Part shown: positions 1-8,698 of the stretch, piece after piece
How the letters are laid out: every line of letters begins with the position of its first letter
Numbering within the stretch: the first letter of the stretch is position 1
Made by a program: the position numbers and the translations under genes
Notes under the pieces: model-generated
The model's input: only the letters and a program-made list of their open reading frames with translations
Told to the model about the DNA's origin: nothing
Databases searched by the model: none
DNA from: an uncultured Chryseobacterium sp.
GTDB lineage: Bacteria > Bacteroidota > Bacteroidia > Flavobacteriales > Weeksellaceae
NCBI GenBank assembly: GCA_913778085.1
Contig: CAJYXJ010000064.1
Span: 62,001 to 126,000 of the forward strand
Direction: 5' to 3'
DNA length: 64,000 nucleotides

Positions 1-201
<201 letters not shown>

Positions 202-216
202 CACAGCACAAAACAG

Positions 217-1080
217 ATGAAAGGCATAATTTTAGCCGGAGGTTCCGGAACAAGACTTTACCCTCTTACCATTGCGGTCAGCAAACAGCTGATGCCTGTT
301 TACGACAAACCGATGATTTACTATCCGCTGTCGACTCTATTGCTGGCGGGGATCAAAGATATTTTAATTATCACAACGCCACACGATCAGCCGGGCTTCA
401 TAAAATTATTAGGAGACGGTTCGCAGATCGGATGCAATATTGAATATGTAGTTCAGCCAAGCCCAGACGGACTGGCACAGGCCTTTATTTTAGGAGATTC
501 ATTTATCGGAGACGATGCGGCAGCACTCGTTTTAGGCGATAATATTTTCTATGGTTCCGAAATGGGAACGTTGCTCAAAAATAAGACAAATCCTGAAGGA
601 GGTGTTGTCTTTGCCTACCACGTTTCCGATCCTGAGCGTTATGGAGTGGTAGAGTTCGATAACGATTTCAAAGCCGTGTCGATTGAGGAAAAACCTCTTC
701 AGCCTAAATCCAACTACGCGGTTCCGGGATTATACTTCTATGATAATGAGGTGGTGGAAATTGCCAAAAACATCAAGCCCTCTCCACGAGGGGAGCTCGA
801 AATTACCGATGTGAACAATGTATACCTTCAGAACGGAAAACTCGAAGTAGGTGTTCTGGATCGTGGAACAGCCTGGCTGGATACCGGAACATTCGATTCT
901 CTTAATGACGCTTCGGAATTTGTAAGGGTTATCGAAAAGAGACAAGGCTTCAAAATCGGATGTATTGAAGAAATTGCTTTCAGGAATAAATTCATTAACG
1001 AAGAAAAATTATTGGAAACAGCAACGAAGTACGGGAAAAGCGGCTACGGTGAATATCTGAAGCAACTTGTAAAAGCTTAA
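217..1080 (+). CDS. rfbA: Glucose-1-phosphate thymidylyltransferase
   Basis: A 287-residue protein, the usual length for RmlA/RfbA, which joins dTTP and glucose-1-phosphate to give dTDP-glucose. The nucleotide-binding loop [11 protein letters not shown] lies at residues 8-18 and [10 protein letters not shown] near residue 30. Further family motifs are VLGDNIFYG (about 107-115), the EEKP segment (about 157) and GTAWLDTGT in the C-terminal half. It follows rfbB by 15 bases. rfbC and rfbD are not seen in this window, so the final deoxysugar is unknown; it could be rhamnose made elsewhere or an amino sugar made with the downstream aminotransferase. Confidence 0.96.
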   Translation: MKGIILAGGSGTRLYPLTIAVSKQLMPVYDKPMIYYPLSTLLLAGIKDILIITTPHDQPGFIKLLGDGSQIGCNIEYVVQPSPDGLAQAFILGDSFIGDDAAALVLGDNIFYGSEMGTLLKNKTNPEGGVVFAYHVSDPERYGVVEFDNDFKAVSIEEKPLQPKSNYAVPGLYFYDNEVVEIAKNIKPSPRGELEITDVNNVYLQNGKLEVGVLDRGTAWLDTGTFDSLNDASEFVRVIEKRQGFKIGCIEEIAFRNKFINEEKLLETATKYGKSGYGEYLKQLVKA

Positions 1081-1134
1081 TTTAATTTCATATCGTAAGT
1101 AAACATAGGCAGAATTGTGAATCTCTTGTTCCCA

Positions 1135-1161
1135 AGACATTTGTATCATCGAAAAATGTCT
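1135..1161 (+). other. Hairpin after rfbA
   Basis: AGACATTT at 1135-1142 is matched by AAATGTCT at 1154-1161, an 8-base-pair stem with an 11-base loop. The following bases are pyrimidine-rich but not a clean T run. It lies in the 133-base gap between rfbA and the exporter genes, so it could be a weak terminator or an attenuator. Confidence 0.35.
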
Positions 1162-1192
1162 CTTCTCTGCTTAAAGAAATTGATCGTTATTT

Positions 1193-1200
1193 TAACTTTG
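1193..1200 (+). promoter_or_regulatory. Possible -7 element before the ABC exporter
   Basis: TAACTTTG matches the Bacteroidetes TAnnTTTG -7 element and ends 13 bases before the TTG start at 1214. I found no well-spaced -33 TTG, so only half of the promoter is supported. Confidence 0.4.
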
Positions 1201-1213
1201 CTAAAAATTTATT

Positions 1214-2056
1214 TTGAAAACCACCGTATATACTTCTGATAAAAAGACCCACTTTTTTCAGGAATTAAAAGCGATTTACAGAGATATAAAATCTTCCAGC
1301 TTTCTGGCCTACCAGATGGCGAAAAGAGATTTGCAGTCACAGTATCGGCAATCCCTTTTCGGATTTTTCTGGGCCTTCGCTCCTATTATTACCAATTCTT
1401 TGGTATGGATATTTTTAAACAGTTCAGGTACCGTAAACGTTAACGCAGAAAGCAGCATTCCTTATATTGCTTTTGTAGTAATCGGCACTACATTATGGAG
1501 CATCTTTACAGAAAGTATCCTTATTCCTCTTATTTCGGTAAACGCATCCCGGTCTATCCTTTCCAAAATTAATTTCCCTAAAGAAGCATTATTGATATCC
1601 GGCCTTTATAAGATGCTTTTCAACCTGCTGTTGAAGCTTCTTCTTATTGCCGGAATTCTTATTGTTTATGGAATAAAGCCCGGATATGAAATCTTGCTGT
1701 TTCCTTTTACATTATGTGTAATCACGGTTTTTTCTTTTATGCTGGGCCTATTTTTAACACCAATCGGGCTCATCTACACAGATATAAGCCGGCTGATTAC
1801 TACCGCTATATCTTTTATCATGTATATTACACCGGTAGTATATGCCGTTCCTACCAAAGGACTATTTAAAAAGCTTTTTGCCATTAATCCACTAACGTAT
1901 ATGTTCAATGATGCCCGCAACAGCCTGATTGGCCTGCCTCTGGAAAATATTACTTTCCTGATAATTGCAGCAGGAATAAGCTTTTTGCTTATGTTAATAG
2001 GTTTGGTTATTTTCAGGAAATCCATGCCGATCATCATCGAAAAAATAGGAGGATAA
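1214..2056 (+). CDS. ABC-2 type polysaccharide export permease (Wzm-like)
   Basis: A 280-residue integral membrane protein with six predicted hydrophobic helices, beginning with the amphipathic MAKRDLQSQYRQS segment and the GFFWAFAPI helix that mark the TagG/Wzm/KpsM family. It would form the membrane channel that carries a lipid-linked polysaccharide across the inner membrane. The start is TTG: an in-frame TAA lies at 1202-1204 and the next ATG (residue 36) would remove the conserved N-terminal segment. The ATPase gene follows after a single base. An O-antigen exporter is the most likely role; teichoic-acid export is excluded by the Gram-negative context. Confidence 0.9.
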   Translation: MKTTVYTSDKKTHFFQELKAIYRDIKSSSFLAYQMAKRDLQSQYRQSLFGFFWAFAPIITNSLVWIFLNSSGTVNVNAESSIPYIAFVVIGTTLWSIFTESILIPLISVNASRSILSKINFPKEALLISGLYKMLFNLLLKLLLIAGILIVYGIKPGYEILLFPFTLCVITVFSFMLGLFLTPIGLIYTDISRLITTAISFIMYITPVVYAVPTKGLFKKLFAINPLTYMFNDARNSLIGLPLENITFLIIAAGISFLLMLIGLVIFRKSMPIIIEKIGG

Positions 2057-2057
2057 T

Positions 2058-3257
2058 ATGAAAGATCAAAAGAAAGAAATATTGGTTTCCGTACAGAATG
2101 TATCCAAGAAATTTTCGATGGATATGAAATCTTCGCTGAAATACGGAGCATTGGATATCATTAAAAGTACCTTAGGCATAAAAATAAATAAAGACATCCG
2201 CCCTAATGAATTCTGGGCCGTAAAGGACATCAGTTTTGAGCTGAGAAGAGGTGAATGCATCGGACTGATCGGACATAACGGAGCAGGAAAGAGTACTCTT
2301 CTGAAGGTACTTAACGGCCTGTATGCCCCCGACAAAGGACAGATCGTCATGAAAGGCAAGATCGGAGCCTTAATCGAATTGGGAGCCGGGTTCAACCCGA
2401 TCCTCACAGGCAGGGAAAATATTTTTAATAATGCATCAATTTTAGGATTTACCAAAAAAGAAGTAGAAGATAAGATGGCCTCCATCATTGAGTTTTCTGA
2501 AATTGAACAATTTATCGACATGCCGGTTCAGAATTACTCTTCGGGAATGAAAGTAAGACTGGGGTTCGCCATTGCAGCACACCTTGAACCGGATATTCTG
2601 ATTATTGATGAAGTATTGGCTGTAGGAGATTTAGGATTTGTTCTGAAATGTTTTAAAAAAATTGACGAATTACTTCCTAATACTGCACTGATTTTTGTTT
2701 CGCATAGTATGCCGATGGTCTCCAGAATTTGTAATGAAATCATCCTAATGGATCATGGACAGGTAGAATATTACGGTAATGATATTGGAAAAGGTGTACA
2801 GCTCTATTATAGTAAATTCGCCAATAATGGTGAAAATATAGTTTTTGATAACGGCATGCTTGAGCTGGCTTCAAAAGAAACGGATCTTGTAGAAAACACT
2901 ATTCATAGAAACCATGATTTTACCTTAACATTTAAGCTGAAAGTAAAAAAAGCTCTTTCAAAAACGCCTATTTTATATCTTGAATTTAAAGATAAAGAAC
3001 AAAGGCCAGTAGCCGGATTATATGTAAGAAATGATAACAATATTTCATCAACCTCTGAACTAATTGTGTACTCGATAAAAGTAAAGAATCCATTATTTAC
3101 TTTAGGAAAGTATACTTTAGATATTAATCTCTATGATGCAATTGATTCAACTATTTTTCTTAGAATAAATAATATATTTGAGTTTATTGTAAGTGGTAAT
3201 GAAGAACAATGGGTACCATTTGAGCTTGAATCTGAAAATGTAATAACTTTAAATTAA
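2058..3257 (+). CDS. Polysaccharide export ABC ATPase with C-terminal extension (Wzt-like)
   Basis: A 399-residue ATPase. Walker A GHNGAGKST is at 72-80, signature YSSGMK at 160-165, Walker B ILIIDE at 180-185 and the H-loop histidine at 216. Residues from about 255 to 399 form an extra domain in the position of the Wzt C-terminal carbohydrate-binding domain, which in known O-antigen exporters recognises the finished chain. It pairs with the upstream permease. Base composition changes within the gene: 60-base blocks in the ATPase part count 45-52% GC, while blocks at 2941-3000 and 3061-3120 count 23-25%. The break is near 2760-2800, at the domain boundary, suggesting recombination. Confidence 0.92.
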   Translation: MKDQKKEILVSVQNVSKKFSMDMKSSLKYGALDIIKSTLGIKINKDIRPNEFWAVKDISFELRRGECIGLIGHNGAGKSTLLKVLNGLYAPDKGQIVMKGKIGALIELGAGFNPILTGRENIFNNASILGFTKKEVEDKMASIIEFSEIEQFIDMPVQNYSSGMKVRLGFAIAAHLEPDILIIDEVLAVGDLGFVLKCFKKIDELLPNTALIFVSHSMPMVSRICNEIILMDHGQVEYYGNDIGKGVQLYYSKFANNGENIVFDNGMLELASKETDLVENTIHRNHDFTLTFKLKVKKALSKTPILYLEFKDKEQRPVAGLYVRNDNNISSTSELIVYSIKVKNPLFTLGKYTLDINLYDAIDSTIFLRINNIFEFIVSGNEEQWVPFELESENVITLN

Positions 3258-3263
3258 AACACA

Positions 3264-4349
3264 ATGATTTCTGTAACACAACCTTTCCTTCCTCCTCAGG
3301 AAGAATATCAAAAATACCTTGACGGCATTTGGAAAAGAAACTGGCTTACCAACATGGGACCGCTAGCTAGTCAGTTGGAAATGGAACTTAAAGATCATTT
3401 AAAAGTCAATCATTTACTTTTTGTAACCAATGGCACAATAGCAATACAGATGGCTATAAAAGCTCTGGATATAAAAGGCGAAATAATTACCACTCCCTTT
3501 TCCTTTGTGGCTACTACCAGTTCTATTTTTTGGGAAGATTGTACTCCTGTTTTTGTAGATATCGATCCGAAATCTCTAAATATAGATCCTTCTAAAATAG
3601 AAGATGCAATTACCGAAAATACAACTGCGATTCTGGCGACCCATGTCTACGGAAATCCTTGTGATGTAGAAGCTATAGATCTTATCGCAAAAAAACATAA
3701 CCTTAAGGTTATATATGATGCAGCCCATGCTTTTGGCGTGGAAATTCACGGAAAATCCATTTTCAGCTATGGAGATATTTCTACATGCTCATTACATGCG
3801 ACCAAACTTTATCATTCGATTGAAGGAGGATTAATGATTACAAAGGATCCTGATCTCTTAAAAAAGATAGCTTCTGTAAGAAATTTCGGAATTGCAAGTT
3901 TCGATACATTTTCAAATCTGGGTATCAACGGAAAAAATTCAGAATTCCATGCAGCTATGGGATTAGCAAACCTTCCCTATATTCACCAGATCCATCATAA
4001 AAGAAAATCTCTTGCAGAACTTTACGACAAAAGATTGTTGAATATTTTAAGAGCTACAAAGCCTATATGGAATGCAGCATCTCACGAAAATTATGCTTAT
4101 TACCCTATTATCATAGAGAGTGAAGAACTGTTAATCAAGCTAAAAACCGAGTTGGATAAGCAACAGATTTTTACCAGAAGATACTTTTATCCTAGCCTAG
4201 CCTCTTCCTTACCCTATCTGCCAAAGCTGGAACTTTCCGTCACGGAAGATGTTTCGAAAAGGATATTATGCCTTCCTTTGTATTATGATCTTACGTTTGA
4301 AGAAGTTGAATATATTTCAAGAGTAATTTTAAGAATTCAAAATAATTAA
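3264..4349 (+). CDS. DegT/DnrJ/EryC1 family sugar aminotransferase
   Basis: A 361-residue PLP-dependent fold type I aminotransferase of the sugar-nucleotide class. The PLP lysine is Lys181 in HATKLYHSIEGG, the cofactor-pairing aspartate is Asp152 in YDAAHAFG, and the phosphate-binding NGT is at 56-58. Such enzymes convert keto sugars on a dTDP or UDP carrier to amino sugars, usually with glutamate as donor. With rfbBA upstream, a dTDP-4-keto-6-deoxyhexose product is a reasonable substrate, but position specificity (C3 or C4) cannot be read from the sequence. WbqC and an acyltransferase gene follow within 20 bases, suggesting later N-acylation. GC is low compared with rfbBA. Confidence 0.9.
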   Translation: MISVTQPFLPPQEEYQKYLDGIWKRNWLTNMGPLASQLEMELKDHLKVNHLLFVTNGTIAIQMAIKALDIKGEIITTPFSFVATTSSIFWEDCTPVFVDIDPKSLNIDPSKIEDAITENTTAILATHVYGNPCDVEAIDLIAKKHNLKVIYDAAHAFGVEIHGKSIFSYGDISTCSLHATKLYHSIEGGLMITKDPDLLKKIASVRNFGIASFDTFSNLGINGKNSEFHAAMGLANLPYIHQIHHKRKSLAELYDKRLLNILRATKPIWNAASHENYAYYPIIIESEELLIKLKTELDKQQIFTRRYFYPSLASSLPYLPKLELSVTEDVSKRILCLPLYYDLTFEEVEYISRVILRIQNN

Positions 4350-4352
4350 TAT

Positions 4353-5060
4353 ATGAAAATTGCCATTATGCAGCCCTATATTTTCCCATATATTGGTTAT
4401 TTTCAAATGATTAATGCAGTGGATAAATTTGTTTTTTATGATGATGTAAATTTTATTAAACAGGGCTGGATCAATAGAAATAAGATTATGGTTTCTGGAA
4501 CTGATCATTTATTTACGGTACCGCTCTCCAAAGCAAATTCATTTACACCAATTAAAGACACTCTGATTAATGAAAAATTATATGAAAACTGGAAGATAAA
4601 ATTCTTACAGACCATTTCACAAAGTTATAAGAATGCCCCGTACTTTAATGTCATCTATAAACTTGTAGCAGATATTATGAATAATAACTGTAGTAGCATA
4701 AGTGATTTGGCAATCAGCAGTATAAAGGCGATTTCGCACTATTTAAATCTGAAGACAGATTTTATCATATCATCTCAATCTTACCAAAATAAAAATCTGG
4801 AAAGACAGGAGCGTTTATTCGATATATGCATACAAGAAAAAAGCATGCATTATATCAATGCTTTCGGAGGCCAGGAACTCTATAAAAAACAAGACTTTAT
4901 AAAAAGAGGAATTAAGTTAGATTTTATAAAAACTTTACCTTTGGAATACAAACAATTTAAGAACCGATTCATTCCTAACCTTTCTTTTATTGACGTACTA
5001 ATGTTTAATAATGCAGATGAAATCAATCTGTTATTAACACAATATGAATTTATAAATTAA
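4353..5060 (+). CDS. WbqC family protein
   Basis: A 235-residue cytosolic protein that begins with MKIAIMQPYIFPYIGYFQ and continues with DKFVFYDDVNFIKQGW, the hallmark N-terminus of the WbqC family. Members occur in O-antigen clusters beside sugar aminotransferases and acyltransferases, exactly as here; their biochemical activity is not firmly established. The context (DegT 3 bases upstream, NeuD-like acyltransferase 6 bases downstream) suggests a part in making or acylating an amino sugar. The gene is very AT-rich: the block 4381-4440 counts 23% GC, pointing to foreign origin. Confidence 0.88.
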   Translation: MKIAIMQPYIFPYIGYFQMINAVDKFVFYDDVNFIKQGWINRNKIMVSGTDHLFTVPLSKANSFTPIKDTLINEKLYENWKIKFLQTISQSYKNAPYFNVIYKLVADIMNNNCSSISDLAISSIKAISHYLNLKTDFIISSQSYQNKNLERQERLFDICIQEKSMHYINAFGGQELYKKQDFIKRGIKLDFIKTLPLEYKQFKNRFIPNLSFIDVLMFNNADEINLLLTQYEFIN

Positions 5061-5066
5061 TATTTT

Positions 5067-5747
5067 ATGGAAAAAATTGTAATTTTCGGCACAAGCCAGT
5101 TAGCAAGTTTAGCTCACTTCTACTTTACTCATGATTCTGAACATGAAGTGGTTGCATTTACTTTAGATAAAGATTATATTACTGATAATGAATTTCGGGG
5201 ACTTCCTGTTGTATCATTTGATGAAATCGAGCAGCATTATCCACCTTCCGAATATAAGCTGTTTTTACCAATAAGCTTTAAACAGATGAGTTTTCTGCGA
5301 AAAGCTAAATTTGAGGAAGCTAAAAAGAAAGGATATACTTGTGTAAGTTATGTATCCAGCAAAGCAACTACTTGGCCTGATCTTACAGTTGGAGAAAACT
5401 GTTTTATTTTTGAAGACAATACGATCCAACCGTTTGTTACTATCGGAGATAATTGTGTTTTATGGAGTGGGAACCATATAGGACATCATACCAATATTCA
5501 TGATCATGTATTCATTACATCCCAAGTGGTTATTTCAGGCTGCTGTGAAATCGGTGAGAATTCATTTTTCGGAGTTAATGCTACCGTGCGGGATGAGACA
5601 AACATCGGCAAGGCATCTTTGATCGGAATGGGCGCCATCATTACCAAAGATACCCCTGAATTCAGCATCTGGCTGGGAGCGAAATCCACCATGAGAGATG
5701 AAAAAAGTATCGACATTGACAGTATTTCTCATAAAACGAAGGGGTAA
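5067..5747 (+). CDS. NeuD-like sugar O/N-acyltransferase
   Basis: A 226-residue protein with a Rossmann-like N-terminal part (VIFGTSQLASLAHFY, about residues 5-19) and a left-handed beta-helix of hexapeptide repeats from about residue 110 to 205. This is the PglD/NeuD architecture: the N-terminal domain binds the nucleotide sugar and the helix domain binds acyl-CoA. The histidine-rich turn SGNHIGHHTNIHDH carries the likely catalytic base. It would acylate the amino sugar made by the neighbouring aminotransferase. GC rises within the gene, from 35% in block 5101-5160 to 55% in block 5581-5640, so it may straddle the edge of a transferred segment. Confidence 0.85.
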   Translation: MEKIVIFGTSQLASLAHFYFTHDSEHEVVAFTLDKDYITDNEFRGLPVVSFDEIEQHYPPSEYKLFLPISFKQMSFLRKAKFEEAKKKGYTCVSYVSSKATTWPDLTVGENCFIFEDNTIQPFVTIGDNCVLWSGNHIGHHTNIHDHVFITSQVVISGCCEIGENSFFGVNATVRDETNIGKASLIGMGAIITKDTPEFSIWLGAKSTMRDEKSIDIDSISHKTKG

Positions 5748-5749
5748 TC

Positions 5750-6682
5750 ATGTGGAATAAAAAAGGGAAAATTCATGATATCGATCATTATAATGACTGG
5801 ATGGTTTCCCATGCATGTGTACCAACAGCATTATTGCTTGATGAAAACACAATACGAATTTACTATGCGCCCCGTAATGCAGAGGGAAAAAGCATTCCGA
5901 CCTATATCGATGTAGCAGCGGAAAATCCTGGCAAAATTTTATATATTCATGATCAGCCTATTCTAGAATTAGGAGAGCTGGGAACTTTTGATGACGGAGG
6001 GATTATGCCGTGCTCCGTAGTCCGTTTATCTGAAACCTGCATTTATATGTATTATGTAGGATGGAACGCCAGCGTAATGGTCCCGTACAGGAATGCGATA
6101 GGGCTTGCAATAAGCCATGATAATGGAAAAACTTTTCAGAAAGCATTTCGAGGCTCTATTGTTGAACGTAACCGGGATGAACCTTTCTTTACAGCATCGC
6201 CGTGTGTCATCAAACAAAACGACCAATGGATAATGTGGTATGCTTCCAGCACCGGTTTTGTGATAAATGATGGAAAAACCGAACCTTTGTACGAAATTAA
6301 GTATGCCTATTCCGATGATGGAATTAATTGGAAACGCCCAAACATTACCTGTATTCCGCCGGCAGAAAAATATCAGTGTACAGCAAGGCCTACAGTAATT
6401 GTAGAGGATGGAAAATATAAAATGTGGTTTACTTACAGAGGATCTTTTGATTACAGGGATGGAGCAGATAGTTATAAAATTGGCTATGCAGAATCTTTTG
6501 ACGCAATCAATTGGATAAGAGATGATCAGGCAAGTGGAATCGGATATTCAGAATCCGGATGGGATTCTACCATGCAGACTTACCCATCTGTTGTTGAAGT
6601 GAATAATCAGAAGATTTTATTTTATAATGGAAACGGCTTCGGAAAAACTGGAATCGGATACGCAATATGGAAGGAGAAATAA
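5750..6682 (+). CDS. Cytosolic glycosidase-fold protein (GH43/GH130-like)
   Basis: A 310-residue protein with repeated aromatic blade motifs such as WIMWYASSTGF and YKMWFTYRGSF and acidic residues at DDGGIMPCSVV and ERNRDEPFF. This pattern fits a five-bladed beta-propeller of the GH43/GH130 glycosidase group. No signal peptide is present, so it acts in the cytosol, which is odd for a polymer-degrading enzyme. Members lying inside polysaccharide loci may act on nucleotide-sugar or lipid-linked intermediates, but no activity can be assigned. It starts 2 bases after the acyltransferase stop and overlaps the next glycosyltransferase by 16 bases. Confidence 0.75.
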   Translation: MWNKKGKIHDIDHYNDWMVSHACVPTALLLDENTIRIYYAPRNAEGKSIPTYIDVAAENPGKILYIHDQPILELGELGTFDDGGIMPCSVVRLSETCIYMYYVGWNASVMVPYRNAIGLAISHDNGKTFQKAFRGSIVERNRDEPFFTASPCVIKQNDQWIMWYASSTGFVINDGKTEPLYEIKYAYSDDGINWKRPNITCIPPAEKYQCTARPTVIVEDGKYKMWFTYRGSFDYRDGADSYKIGYAESFDAINWIRDDQASGIGYSESGWDSTMQTYPSVVEVNNQKILFYNGNGFGKTGIGYAIWKEK

Positions 6683-7557
6683 GAAAAAAAGTTAGTTGCC
6701 ACGTCATTACCTATAATCACGTCAATTATATTCAGAAATGTATTGATGGAATTTTGATGCAGAAAACCAATTTCGATTTTGAAATTATTATCGGTGATGA
6801 TGTATCTACTGACGGTACCCGGGAAATCATCCAAGAATATGCGACCAAATATCCTGAGCTTATCAAATTAAATTTAAGACAAAAAAGAGGCATCGGCATT
6901 CCCGGTAAAGAAAATTTTGTATCTACCATGGAAATGTGTACTGGGGAATATATATCGCTGTGTGATGGTGATGATTACTGGACAGATCCACGGAAGCTGC
7001 AGAAGCAGGTTGATTTCTTAGAAAAAAGGAAAGATTATATTTTATGTTTTCATAAAATTAAAATTCTTACACCTGAAGGAAATTTTGTTGATGACTTTAT
7101 TACAAAAATCCCAAAAAACCATGAATTAAGAAAAACCTTAATAGAAAATTCAAACTACATTCATACTCCTAGTATTGTTTTTAGAAATATCAATTTTATA
7201 GAATTTCAAGGTATAGAATTTCAAAATAGTCCTATTGGAGATTATTTTCTTTATCTTATTTTAACAAATTATGGTAAAATTGGTTTTATAGATGAAACAA
7301 TGGGAGTTTACAGGCATGGTGTAGGTGTATATAGCTCATTGGACAGAATGAAAATGATAAAAGCAGACTTACAATTATTTATTAATTTATACTCTTTCGA
7401 AAAAGATATTGAATTCAAGAAAATATTTTACAGAAATATTTTAAACATCATTGAAAGTATACAAAAAATTAATGATAATCTGGCCTATGAAAACAAATTG
7501 CTAACTACACGGAGACATAGATTTATCGAGAAATTATACAGATTTATAAGGAGATAA
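6667..7557 (+). CDS. Glycosyltransferase family 2
   Basis: A 296-residue GT-A protein. The N-terminal half holds VSCHVITYNHVNYI, FEIIIGDDVSTDGT and the metal-binding region SLCDGDDYWTDP, followed by KLQKQVDFLE. The N-terminus resembles the protein at 11433-12374. Sugar specificity is unknown. The start overlaps the previous gene by 16 bases. Composition is split: block 6901-6960 counts 38% GC, while block 7141-7200 in the acceptor-side half counts 20%, suggesting a mosaic gene. Confidence 0.9.
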   Translation: MEGEIRKKVSCHVITYNHVNYIQKCIDGILMQKTNFDFEIIIGDDVSTDGTREIIQEYATKYPELIKLNLRQKRGIGIPGKENFVSTMEMCTGEYISLCDGDDYWTDPRKLQKQVDFLEKRKDYILCFHKIKILTPEGNFVDDFITKIPKNHELRKTLIENSNYIHTPSIVFRNINFIEFQGIEFQNSPIGDYFLYLILTNYGKIGFIDETMGVYRHGVGVYSSLDRMKMIKADLQLFINLYSFEKDIEFKKIFYRNILNIIESIQKINDNLAYENKLLTTRRHRFIEKLYRFIRR

Positions 7558-7580
7558 ACACTGTTTTAAACATTTAATAT

Positions 7581-8696
7581 ATGAAAAAAATAAAACCTTT
7601 AGCATTTTACCTTCCCCAATATCATCCTATTCCCGAAAATGACGAATGGTGGGGAAAAGGATTTACGGAATGGACCAATGTAGGGAAAGCAAAATCTTTA
7701 TTTGACGGACACGAACAGCCGATATGTCCCGGCGAGCTGGGATATTATGACCTGCGTGTTCCAGAAGTAAGGGAGCACCAAGCACAGATGGCAAGAGATT
7801 ATGGTGTTTATGGTTTTATTTATTATCATTACTGGTTTGGTAACGGCAAACAGCTTTTGGAGCGTATTGCCAATGAAGTTCTTGCATCAGGAAAACCTGA
7901 TTTTCCATTTTGTTTTTGCTGGGCAAACGAAACCTGGTCCGGCAGATGGCATGGTCTTGAAAAAAAAATATTGGCTGAACAGATTTATCCTTCTCAGGAA
8001 GATCTTGAAGCACATTTCAATTACCTCCTACCTTTTTTTAAAGATAAAAGATATATAAAAGTAAATGGTAAACCGGTTTTCGTAATATATGACCCTTTAG
8101 ACCTTAATGAAAATGCTCCGGATTATATTTCTAAGCTTAGAGCTTTAGCAAAAGAAAATGGATTTGATGATCTTTACATTATAGCAAGTAACAAACAATC
8201 TGACCATTTTGACTACAATCAGATGGGATATGATGGAAAAATTTCTCATGCATTTCAGAAGGCCTGGATTCCTTATATACAGAATTCAAAAGTATATATA
8301 TCAGGAAGAGAATATTATACAAAGAAAGTAAAAAAAATTTTTGGAATCAGAGAAAAGCCGAATCCCGAAAAGAAAGTAAGTATTCAGGATATCAGTATTA
8401 TTGTAGATGAAATGAAATTCGTCAATGCAGGAGTTGAGACGTACCCTATGATATTATCTAACTGGGATAATACACCAAGAAGCGGATATAACGGTGTTAT
8501 TTTATCTAATAACAGTCCTGAAGTTTTCAGAAAACAGATTGATAAAGCAGCTCTTTTTTTAAAAGAAGAAAATAACGCGGCCAATTTTTTAATCCTGAAA
8601 TCATGGAACGAATGGGCCGAAGGTAATATTTTGGAACCAGATCTTAAGAATGGGTTTTCTTTTTTGGAAGAAATTAAGAATATGAAAAATATCTAA
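7581..8696 (+). CDS. WbsX / GH99-like domain protein
   Basis: A 371-residue protein starting with AFYLPQYHPIPENDEWW and GFTEWTNV and ending near KSWNEWAEGNILEPD, the signature of the WbsX family (glycoside hydrolase family 99-like domain) found in O-antigen clusters. The family is annotated both as a glycosyltransferase partner and as a glycosidase-like fold; the real reaction is uncertain. There is no signal peptide, so it is cytosolic and probably works on the growing chain. It lies in a same-strand run, 23 bases after one GT2 gene and 2 bases before the next. Confidence 0.88.
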   Translation: MKKIKPLAFYLPQYHPIPENDEWWGKGFTEWTNVGKAKSLFDGHEQPICPGELGYYDLRVPEVREHQAQMARDYGVYGFIYYHYWFGNGKQLLERIANEVLASGKPDFPFCFCWANETWSGRWHGLEKKILAEQIYPSQEDLEAHFNYLLPFFKDKRYIKVNGKPVFVIYDPLDLNENAPDYISKLRALAKENGFDDLYIIASNKQSDHFDYNQMGYDGKISHAFQKAWIPYIQNSKVYISGREYYTKKVKKIFGIREKPNPEKKVSIQDISIIVDEMKFVNAGVETYPMILSNWDNTPRSGYNGVILSNNSPEVFRKQIDKAALFLKEENNAANFLILKSWNEWAEGNILEPDLKNGFSFLEEIKNMKNI

Positions 8697-8698
8697 CT

